From Nitrososphaeria archaeon (GTDB lineage: Archaea > Thermoproteota > Nitrososphaeria > JACIWG01): a DNA stretch of 10,018 nt. The stretch is taken from positions 1 through 10,018 of the forward strand of contig JARVJS010000060.1 in the NCBI GenBank assembly GCA_029776125.1. Direction: 5' to 3'. Below are positions 1 through 5,193 of the stretch, one piece after another. A model generated the notes under the pieces. That model saw only the letters and a program-made list of their open reading frames with translations, was not told the origin of the DNA and made no database searches. Positions within the stretch are counted from its first letter, which is position 1. The number at the start of each line of letters is the position of its first letter. Both the position numbers and the translations under genes were made by a program.

Positions 1-45
1 TTAGTTTCAAAGGTTAATGGTAAGATTATGGTGAGCAGCTTTTGA
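1..45 (+). CDS. C-terminal end of an upstream protein (partial)
   Basis: Frame 1 is open from the window edge to a TGA at 43-45 and encodes the last 14 residues of a protein (ending Lys-Ile-Met-Val-Ser-Ser-Phe). Nothing can be said about its function from so few residues. Support comes from context: its stop overlaps the TTG start of the next small gene as TTGA, and a GGTGAG Shine-Dalgarno for that gene lies inside this end. This is the arrangement expected for translational coupling in an operon. It is probably another member of the pilin-like cluster that follows, but that is inference. Confidence 0.5.
   Translation, partial: LVSKVNGKIMVSSF
30..35 (+). promoter_or_regulatory. Shine-Dalgarno GGTGAG deciding a TTG start
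   Basis: GGTGAG is complementary to the conserved 3' end of 16S rRNA. It ends 6 nt before the TTG at 42. It is the main reason to accept the 42-residue ORF at 42-170 as a gene rather than a chance open frame. Confidence 0.5.
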
Positions 46-170
46 GTGAAGTCTTTGATTTTGTAATAGAAGTATTGTATCTTATCCTAGTATTTATGGT
101 TCTCTTGATTATAGTTTTGCTCTCATATAATATTATCGTAGGATCGGATTCTTGGATTTTGGTGTTTTAA
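42..170 (+). CDS. Small single-membrane-segment protein (42 aa), pilin-cluster member
   Basis: The ORF runs from TTG at 42 to TAA at 168-170. Its layout is a short acidic N-terminus (Ser-Glu-Val-Phe-Asp-Phe), about 20 hydrophobic residues at roughly positions 11-33, and a short tail ending Trp-Ile-Leu-Val-Phe. The start overlaps the upstream stop (TTGA) and has GGTGAG 6 nt before it. The next gene begins 1 nt after its stop. This packing favours a real operon gene despite its size and rare start codon. I do not recognise the family. The topology, one N-terminal hydrophobic helix and little else, would suit a minor pseudopilin or a small membrane partner of the two larger proteins downstream, but no prepilin peptidase motif is obvious. 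An alternative is an internal TTG start at 75. Confidence 0.5.
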   Translation: MSEVFDFVIEVLYLILVFMVLLIIVLLSYNIIVGSDSWILVF

Positions 171-171
171 A

Positions 172-558
172 ATGTATAATCTTTTGGATAAAGTTTCTTC
201 AATGGTCGTTATAATAATTTTTTCCTTAGCTTGTATAAACAACCTTTACATGTATAATGTAAGTGATTATGAGCTTCAATATCATAATAAGGTTATGGCT
301 TACCAGATTGTTGATCGCCTATTAAAGGAGTTTGGTGTACCAAGATTGTTCTATGAAGTTGAAAGGGGCACTGTCTGTAGGCTTCTGGAAGGGTTTTTGA
401 TTGAAAATAGTATTTTTGACTCAGTCATCATTATAGTAGAGTTTATGGGTTCAAGGTACGTTGTTGGTGGTGGAAGTTATTTTGGCGGTTTTGCTGAACT
501 TGTATTGTGTAACAGGGGTTCCAGGATGGTGTTGAAGGTTTGGTTTATGCAAAAGTAG
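172..558 (+). CDS. Pseudopilin-like membrane-anchored protein (128 aa)
   Basis: Unrecognised as a named family. A charged N-terminus (Asp6, Lys7) is followed by a hydrophobic helix at about residues 9-26, and the rest is predicted to lie outside the membrane. Residues 44-60 (Tyr-Gln-Ile-Val-Asp-Arg-Leu-Leu-Lys-Glu-Phe-Gly-Val-Pro) resemble the 'LL...G.P' segment that often follows the helix in archaeal pilin-like proteins. The later part is beta-rich with a Gly-rich stretch near 98-106 and two cysteines (69 and 113). The start ATG follows the preceding stop by 1 nt, with GGTG at 161-164 as Shine-Dalgarno. The 3' end overlaps the next gene by 19 nt. A role as a minor pilin or accessory surface protein is inferred from topology and neighbours. 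A lipid-free membrane-anchored enzyme subunit cannot be excluded. Confidence 0.7.
   Translation: MYNLLDKVSSMVVIIIFSLACINNLYMYNVSDYELQYHNKVMAYQIVDRLLKEFGVPRLFYEVERGTVCRLLEGFLIENSIFDSVIIIVEFMGSRYVVGGGSYFGGFAELVLCNRGSRMVLKVWFMQK
528..531 (+). promoter_or_regulatory. Shine-Dalgarno GGTG for the TTG start at 540
   Basis: GGTG lies 8 nt before the TTG at 540, within the end of the preceding gene. It resembles the GGTG elements before the starts at 42, 172 and 6443. The next in-frame ATG (645) would remove the membrane helix, so the TTG start is preferred. Confidence 0.4.
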
Positions 559-1328
559 GTTGTGGCAGGAAGGCCGTTGTCCAAACTATAGCTGTTTTAA
601 TTGTCTTTGTCATCCTATTTTCTTGTACATTAACTATTTTAAACATGGAAAGGCATTTTATAGACTATTATCTTCTTCAAGAAAATATTCTTGCTACTAA
701 GGGTAAGGTTAGGGAATGTAAGGTAAATGCTGCAATTAAATTACTTGAGCATATCGATGATGTTATGCTTTCAAAAAATCTTTTATCCTATGAAGAATTT
801 TTGGACATTTTTAGCGATAAAATATTTTATGAATCTTATGAGGATGAAGTTTTTTCTGTCTCTTTTTATGTTAACTTTTCTTTGAAAGGTTCCTCTGTAA
901 ATAGGTTGTACGAGTTCCCTGAGTATTCGGGCTCAAGGTTTTACGCTAAAATATGTTATCGCATAGTTAATAGGTTTGGTGTTGAAGTACATGGTGAAGA
1001 TACATTTTATATTTCATGTAATGTTGACTTTATTTCAATCCTCGATCACGTTCGTGATGCACAGCAGATTTTTGAAGATGGGATTTTCTCAAGACTATCT
1101 TTTAACTCTACATTAGATGACATTGTTAATCTCGTTTCCGAATTAAATTGGTTGATAAGCGCCTCTACTGGATGCCATATTGTTCTCGGTAACGTTAGTC
1201 TCGAAGATTCAGTTCTTATGATAAGTTATAGAATAGTCTACCCTATACTATATGAAAGCGTTTTCTTGTATGGTGTCTCTAATGTGGTTCAATTATATTA
1301 TGAAAGACTTTTAATATTACAGGTTTGA
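540..1328 (+). CDS. Archaeal type IV pilin-like protein (262 aa)
   Basis: The N-terminus has a short basic leader ending Gly-Arg-Lys-Ala (residues 9-12). It is followed by Val-Val-Gln-Thr-Ile-Ala-Val-Leu-Ile-Val and a hydrophobic helix to about residue 33. This closely follows the archaeal pilin pattern (R/K)-A-V-S-P-V-I-(G/A)-x-(I/L)-L, where a prepilin peptidase cuts beside the small residue and the helix becomes the filament core. The remaining ~225 residues are a soluble, probably extracellular domain without a family I recognise. It contains alternating hydrophobic beta-like segments and Cys57, Cys141, Cys157 and Cys211. TTG at 540 is the preferred start, overlapping the previous gene by 19 nt. 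It is larger than a typical major pilin, so a minor or tip pilin, or a pilin-like adhesin, is more likely. It ends 27 bp from the convergent TFIIB-like gene. Confidence 0.7.
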   Translation: MVYAKVGCGRKAVVQTIAVLIVFVILFSCTLTILNMERHFIDYYLLQENILATKGKVRECKVNAAIKLLEHIDDVMLSKNLLSYEEFLDIFSDKIFYESYEDEVFSVSFYVNFSLKGSSVNRLYEFPEYSGSRFYAKICYRIVNRFGVEVHGEDTFYISCNVDFISILDHVRDAQQIFEDGIFSRLSFNSTLDDIVNLVSELNWLISASTGCHIVLGNVSLEDSVLMISYRIVYPILYESVFLYGVSNVVQLYYERLLILQV

Positions 1329-1355
1329 AAATTTATTTTAAAGTGGAATATGCCT

Positions 1356-2282
1356 TCACTGACTTATGTTGGCTAATAGTTGGTATACTGCTTCCCTAAA
1401 AAGTTCGCTGTACTGTTCCCTTACAGTATATTCTGCTACATCAACACTTTCTGATATTATGTGCTGTGAAAATATTGGTTGTCTGCGCTCAATTTTAGAT
1501 AATGCGATTTCTCCAGCGTATGTTGCTGTTGCTGCTAACGCATATGGATTGTGTCCTCCTCTCTTGTATTTGTCCACATAAGATAAAATAGCTGTTGTTG
1601 TACGATAAAGTTTTCTCTCATACTCTACTGGTGAAAGATAGTGTTTTTTTACTCTTTCAAGTACAAGTGGATGAGCTGTTACAGACGGTATTATTGTGGT
1701 AAGATATTCTTCTACAGGTTTTGGTTCCAGAGCCATGTTTGCCAAGCAAGAAACTTTTGCAAGTGCTGCTAAGCTTACACGATATCCTAATATTCTAAAT
1801 GTTTTAAAGAGTTTTCTCATAGTGATTCTATCCACTTTCGACTTTTTGCACGATACCATTAGAGCGTAAAGGCAGATTGTTGGAACCGTTATGCCATCAT
1901 GCCCTAATCTTTTGGAAAGTATTCTTTTAGAAAATTCGAAAGCATATGCCGCCACATTTTCTGGCATAGCAAGCTTTTCACAGACTCTTGAAATAACCTT
2001 CATACAATAATATTCTTCATTTTCTTTTGCAGTCTTTAGCCAACGTTCAGAAAGCATCCTATAATATTTTAGACTTGAACCCTCTCCGATTCCCGAAAAA
2101 TTTTCTTTAAAATATCCATTTTTAAAGCCCATTTGGCTTCCGAGCCCATAGAAGGCACTTTGTTCAAAAGATGATGGTGTTATATGGATTTCTTGTGCAA
2201 CGTATCCACATGATTCGCATACTAGTTCCTCGTCTACTAGTATTAGTCTCCTGTTACAAAGTGGGCATACACTTTTTTCCAT
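1356..2282 (-). CDS. Divergent TFIIB/TFB-family transcription initiation factor
   Basis: 308 residues, the normal TFB size. An N-terminal zinc ribbon has Cys6-x2-Cys9 and Cys22-x2-Cys25, the fold that in TFB recruits RNA polymerase. Two cyclin-like repeats follow, roughly residues 75-180 and 185-300, which in TFB contact TBP and promoter DNA. The second repeat shows the family-like segments Asn-Pro-Tyr-Ala-Leu-Ala-Ala (245-251) and Val-Ala-Glu-Tyr-Thr-Val-Arg (282-288). The segment between ribbon and core (about 30-75) lacks the recognisable B-reader and B-linker signature of canonical TFB (Trp-Arg-Ala-Phe, the Gly-Leu-Ser-Thr block and the Arg/Lys-rich linker) and looks shorter. It is therefore probably a specialised paralog rather than the housekeeping TFB, acting at a subset of promoters or with altered open-complex function. 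A TATA-like box at 2311-2318 gives a nearly leaderless transcript. Confidence 0.85.
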   Translation of the reverse strand: MEKSVCPLCNRRLILVDEELVCESCGYVAQEIHITPSSFEQSAFYGLGSQMGFKNGYFKENFSGIGEGSSLKYYRMLSERWLKTAKENEEYYCMKVISRVCEKLAMPENVAAYAFEFSKRILSKRLGHDGITVPTICLYALMVSCKKSKVDRITMRKLFKTFRILGYRVSLAALAKVSCLANMALEPKPVEEYLTTIIPSVTAHPLVLERVKKHYLSPVEYERKLYRTTTAILSYVDKYKRGGHNPYALAATATYAGEIALSKIERRQPIFSQHIISESVDVAEYTVREQYSELFREAVYQLLANISQ

Positions 2283-2310
2283 AAATTTGGAAGACTCAAT
2301 TCACGCATTT

Positions 2311-2318
2311 TTTATAAA
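2311..2318 (-). promoter_or_regulatory. TATA box of the TFB-like gene
   Basis: TTTATAAA on the minus strand is centred about 32 nt before the ATG at 2282. This predicts transcription start about 6 nt before the start codon. No Shine-Dalgarno is visible in between, which fits a leaderless or near-leaderless mRNA. Confidence 0.5.
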
Positions 2319-2407
2319 ATGTGCATATGAAACCATTTTTTTAGATTATCATTTATTTTATTTTTTATGCAGAATGTTTTAAGTGAGGGGGTGAGAGTAG
2401 ACAAATT

Positions 2408-2415
2408 TAAAATAT
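2408..2415 (+). promoter_or_regulatory. Possible TATA box of the LSm-tgtA operon
   Basis: TTAAAATA is centred about 36 nt before the LSm start. A GGAG at 2436-2439 lies 7 nt before the ATG and could be a Shine-Dalgarno, which would instead require an earlier start site. An alternative AT-rich element at 2351-2368 would give a leader of about 60 nt. The choice is unresolved from sequence. Confidence 0.3.
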
Positions 2416-2446
2416 GGGTTGACAATAGCCACTATGGAGTTGTAAA

Positions 2447-2863
2447 ATGTCGATTGCTGGAAAAAAGTTTGCTGAAGAATTGGCGAATTTGGTGGGCAAG
2501 AAGGTTACTGTTGAAACTGTTGATGGTTTAAAGTTTAGTGGAGAGCTTTCTGGAATAAGCGAGAATCTTAACATAATATTGAGTAATGTTGTTGGCGGTG
2601 AAAATGTTAGTAAAGTTGTTATAAACGGAAATTTTGTTAAGAGAATCGAGTTAATTGAAAAACTTTTTGACTTAAAGGCTTTAGCCATGAGGTTGGAAAA
2701 GTATTTTCCAAATAATGTTAAGTTGATGGAGGAGCTGGGAACAATATTAGTTATGGATAAGATTAAGGTTACAGAAAAGGGTGTTGAAGGAACGGGTCTT
2801 GCTACAGTGAGAGTTAGAGAAATTTACGAAGAATATTTAAGGGAGACTGCAAAGAGACAATAG
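2447..2863 (+). CDS. LSm/Sm-like RNA-binding protein with C-terminal extension (SmAP3-type)
   Basis: 138 residues. The N-terminal Sm fold covers about 12-72. Sm1 spans roughly 16-48, with the pattern Gly-Lys-Lys-Val-Thr-Val ... Leu-Lys-Phe-Ser-Gly-Glu-Leu ... Glu39-Asn-Leu-Asn42-Ile-Ile-Leu. Sm2 is near 55-70 (Lys-Val-Val-Ile-Asn-Gly-Asn-Phe-Val-Lys-Arg-Ile). The usual Arg-Gly of Sm2 is Asn60-Gly61, so the classical uridine-stacking arginine is missing. Residues 74-138 form an extra alpha/beta domain ending in Glu-Ile-Tyr-Glu-Glu-Tyr-Leu. Such an extension is typical of archaeal SmAP3 rather than the short SmAP1/2, and recalls the Lsm12-type partner domain. Sm proteins form rings that bind RNA in the cytoplasm. 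The TAG at 2426-2428 rules out an in-frame upstream start. tgtA follows 4 nt after the stop, so the two are almost certainly co-transcribed. Confidence 0.88.
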   Translation: MSIAGKKFAEELANLVGKKVTVETVDGLKFSGELSGISENLNIILSNVVGGENVSKVVINGNFVKRIELIEKLFDLKALAMRLEKYFPNNVKLMEELGTILVMDKIKVTEKGVEGTGLATVRVREIYEEYLRETAKRQ

Positions 2864-2867
2864 CATA

Positions 2868-4448
2868 ATGCCCATCTTTGAAGTTAGGAAGACAGATTTA
2901 GCGGCTAGAATAGGCAGGCTTAGAACGAAGCATGGAACTATAGAAACGCCTGCAATATTTCCAGTAATACATCCATTTAATCAGACGATTGAGCCAAAGG
3001 AAATGCTTGATATTGGCTTTAATGCTGTAATGACGAACTCGTACATGATATTAAAGAGGAGCAAGGTTACGGGGGAAAAATTTGATGTACACAAGCTTCT
3101 TGGATTCGAAAATACTATAATGACCGATTCTGGAGCATATCAACTTTTAGAATATGGTAGTGTGGAAACAACTCCAGAGGAAATTGTTGAATTTGAAAAA
3201 TCAATTGGGAGCGACATAGGAGTAATATTGGACACGCCTACAGGTTTTACTAGAAATAGGAGAAAGGCTGAGGAAACGGTATATAAGACTTTAGACGCTG
3301 CAAAAAGGTCTATAAATTATTTGAGGCCCTCAGAAGTTCTTTGGACTGGCCCTATACAAGGTGGTATCTTCCTTGATCTGCTCGAAAAATGTTCTAGAGA
3401 AATGGTGAAATTTGACTTTGACCTCTACGCTTTAGGAAGTCCCACTCAGCTTCTGGAACAGTATAATCTTGAAAACATAGTTAAAATGATCGTCACAGTT
3501 AAAAGGATTCTCCCACTGGATAAGCCTTTACATCTTTTTGGTGCGGGTCATCCTCTAACAATTCCTTTAGCTGTCGCGTTAGGCTGTGACCTATTTGATT
3601 CAGCTTCATACATACTTTATGCTAAAAGGGGTGCATATATGACAGAATATGGTACCGAAAATATTGATGAACTCAAGTATCTTCCATGTGAATGCAAAAT
3701 ATGTAGTGGGCATTCGGTGAAAGAAGTTAGGGAGAGTTCTGAAAGGATTAGACTAATCGCGCTTCATAACCTTCATATCCTTTCAAAGGAGTTGAAGAGT
3801 GTCAAGCAGGCTATAGAAGATGGTTGCCTTTGGGAATATGTTAGTGTAAAATGTAAGGCTCATCCAAGAGCATGGTCTGCATTCAAGCTTTTTAAAGAGT
3901 ATAGAAAATATTTGGGGGAAGGCACCCCAGTTTTTAAGCAGAAGGGTCTCTTTTTCTGCACAACACCTGACCAATATAGGCCTGAAGCAGAACATTGTTT
4001 TAAGAGAATATTAGATAATCTTGAAATAAATAGAAATATTCTGGTACTTTATCTTTCAACCTCAAATGACCATACATATCTTTATAGGCTTAGGAAGGAG
4101 GCTGAAAGGAGGTTCGGTGTAAAGGTGGAAAATATACAGTTCTGTGCAGGAATATTTCCTATGGCTATCGCGCCTATTGAAGTCTGCGACATCTATCCTT
4201 TTTCACAGTATGAAATAGCTTTACCCTTGGATGAGGAAATGAGAAGAGAATCTATTATAAGATTGAAGAAGTTTTTAAAAAGGTTTGGTTTCAAAAAAGT
4301 TCTGGTAGTAGACCACTCAAATGGAAAATACGAAAACATTTTGAAATGGTTTAGGAACAAGAAAGATATTATATCAAAGATTATATTTGATAGGCGAATG
4401 GAAAGGATTTTAGAAGAAATTGAAGTCCTAGGAGTAGAAGGAGCTTAA
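2868..4448 (+). CDS. tgtA: Archaeosine tRNA-ribosyltransferase without PUA domain (ArcTGT)
   Basis: Exchanges guanine-15 in the tRNA D-loop for preQ0, the first tRNA step of archaeosine synthesis. The N-terminal TIM-barrel catalytic domain (about 1-310) has Asp87-Ser-Gly-Ala-Tyr-Gln, which contains the substrate-binding aspartate. It also has Gly-Cys-Asp-Leu-Phe-Asp244-Ser-Ala-Ser, whose Asp244 matches the nucleophile. The zinc site is Cys274-x-Cys276-x2-Cys279 with His300. Residues about 350-515 match the archaeal C1/C2 region, including Phe-Cys-Ala-Gly-Ile-Phe-Pro near 425-431. At 526 residues it is shorter than the ~580-residue Pyrococcus enzyme. It stops where the third C-terminal domain, PUA (the module that unfolds the tRNA into the lambda form), would begin. 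It follows the LSm gene by 4 nt and overlaps the convergent PAC2 gene by 21 bp. Confidence 0.95.
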   Translation: MPIFEVRKTDLAARIGRLRTKHGTIETPAIFPVIHPFNQTIEPKEMLDIGFNAVMTNSYMILKRSKVTGEKFDVHKLLGFENTIMTDSGAYQLLEYGSVETTPEEIVEFEKSIGSDIGVILDTPTGFTRNRRKAEETVYKTLDAAKRSINYLRPSEVLWTGPIQGGIFLDLLEKCSREMVKFDFDLYALGSPTQLLEQYNLENIVKMIVTVKRILPLDKPLHLFGAGHPLTIPLAVALGCDLFDSASYILYAKRGAYMTEYGTENIDELKYLPCECKICSGHSVKEVRESSERIRLIALHNLHILSKELKSVKQAIEDGCLWEYVSVKCKAHPRAWSAFKLFKEYRKYLGEGTPVFKQKGLFFCTTPDQYRPEAEHCFKRILDNLEINRNILVLYLSTSNDHTYLYRLRKEAERRFGVKVENIQFCAGIFPMAIAPIEVCDIYPFSQYEIALPLDEEMRRESIIRLKKFLKRFGFKKVLVVDHSNGKYENILKWFRNKKDIISKIIFDRRMERILEEIEVLGVEGA

Positions 4449-5138
4449 AGTTCTTTCTCCCCGTTCCTCTTTTGGTTGAGGTTTGGTTAATGCCTCCTCA
4501 ATAGCTTCTGCTCCAGCAATAAGTGGTTTCAGGTCTATCTCAAAGTTATAGACTTTTGACATAACAGTTATTGCTTCTGCACACGCTCTTGGATCTAGGC
4601 GATCTTGTGCTGCATAGGCGAGAATAGAGAATGCTGGGAAACCTGTTGCCTCAAAATGGTTTAAGAGTATCGCTATTGGTCCTACAATGAGTCTATCATC
4701 CTCTAGTACTAATGCGTCTTTTAGCGTATCCGGCACACTGTAGCTACTTGTGTAAACTATTCTGTACGTTGTATTATCGTTTTTTAGTGTTGAGTCAAGT
4801 CCACCAATTAGGCATGCTTCTTTAAATCCGGAGGATGCTACCCATTCAGCAATTTGTGTAAAGAACTGATACTCTTTTTCTCTAGGTGGTGCCACCTCCG
4901 CTTTAAAGAAGATTAGGTTATCCTTCTGATAAAGTTCGAATGGTGTAACAATACGTCCTCCTGAAACAGTGCATATTGGTGGCGCGAACATGCTTTCAAC
5001 GAAACCTACACGTTTTGCTTTAAGTTGCTGTATAAGATATTTTACACTCCAATATCCAGTAAAGCCTATACCATGAAATCCTGTAACGAATGTGCAGTCT
5101 TCAAACTTTTCTCTACCAACATATACTTTTATTGCCAT
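4428..5138 (-). CDS. PAC2-family proteasome assembly chaperone-like protein with HbYX tail
   Basis: 236 residues of the PAC2 fold, found in archaeal PbaA/PbaB and eukaryotic PAC1/PAC2. Family landmarks are Gly20-Phe-His-Gly-Ile-Gly-Phe-Thr-Gly (20-28), the Ile-Gly-Gly-Leu-Asp-Ser turn (111-116) and Gly-Pro-Ile-Ala-Ile-Leu-Leu followed by Ala-Thr-Gly-Phe-Pro-Ala (153-169). After a linker rich in Pro, Lys and Glu (about 219-229) it ends in Phe234-Tyr235-Ser236. This fits hydrophobic-Tyr-X, the C-terminal signal by which proteasome activators and PbaB dock into 20S alpha-ring pockets. It is therefore likely to help assemble, cap or activate the 20S proteasome in the cytoplasm. The exact paralog cannot be fixed by eye. 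It is divergent from the nuclease-protease operon and shares that intergenic promoter region. Its last codons are antisense to the end of tgtA. Confidence 0.85.
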   Translation of the reverse strand: MAIKVYVGREKFEDCTFVTGFHGIGFTGYWSVKYLIQQLKAKRVGFVESMFAPPICTVSGGRIVTPFELYQKDNLIFFKAEVAPPREKEYQFFTQIAEWVASSGFKEACLIGGLDSTLKNDNTTYRIVYTSSYSVPDTLKDALVLEDDRLIVGPIAILLNHFEATGFPAFSILAYAAQDRLDPRACAEAITVMSKVYNFEIDLKPLIAGAEAIEEALTKPQPKEERGERTLSSFYS

Positions 5139-5162
5139 CGCTAGGGAAATGGTTAAAGCCCT

Positions 5163-5172
5163 ATAAATTTAT
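5163..5172. promoter_or_regulatory. Palindromic TATA box, probably bidirectional
   Basis: ATAAATTTAT is a perfect 10-bp palindrome in the 55-bp gap between the PAC2 start (5138) and the aCPSF2 start (5194). Its centre is about 30 nt from the first and 27 nt from the second, both in the range expected of an archaeal TATA box for a leaderless transcript. No other good TATA box fits in this short gap. Shared use is inferred from geometry. Confidence 0.6.
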
Positions 5173-5173
5173 G

Positions 5174-5189
5174 TCTATGATGACATAGA
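5174..5189 (+). promoter_or_regulatory. Inverted repeat between TATA box and aCPSF2 start
   Basis: TCTATG-ATGA-CATAGA is a perfect 6-bp inverted repeat with a 4-base centre. It begins 2 nt after the TATA palindrome and ends 4 nt before the ATG at 5194. The position, over the expected transcription start, suits an operator for a dimeric repressor. If transcription starts upstream of it, it could instead be a leader hairpin. No binding protein can be named. Confidence 0.35.
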
Positions 5190-5193
5190 GAGT

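Noticed and set aside
1329..1355. AT-rich 27-bp gap as a bidirectional terminator between the pilin-like and TFB-like genes
   Set aside because: Only short T runs (four or fewer) are present on either strand, too weak to call a terminator from sequence.
2367..2531. Open frame beginning at ATG 2367 and overlapping the LSm gene out of frame
   Set aside because: Most of it lies inside the clearly real LSm gene in another frame, and the Trp/Arg/Leu-rich product looks like a frame shadow.
5177..5189. ATGATGA resembling a C box of a C/D guide RNA
   Set aside because: No CTGA D box or internal C'/D' pair at suitable spacing follows; the segment is better explained as part of the inverted repeat before the aCPSF2 start.
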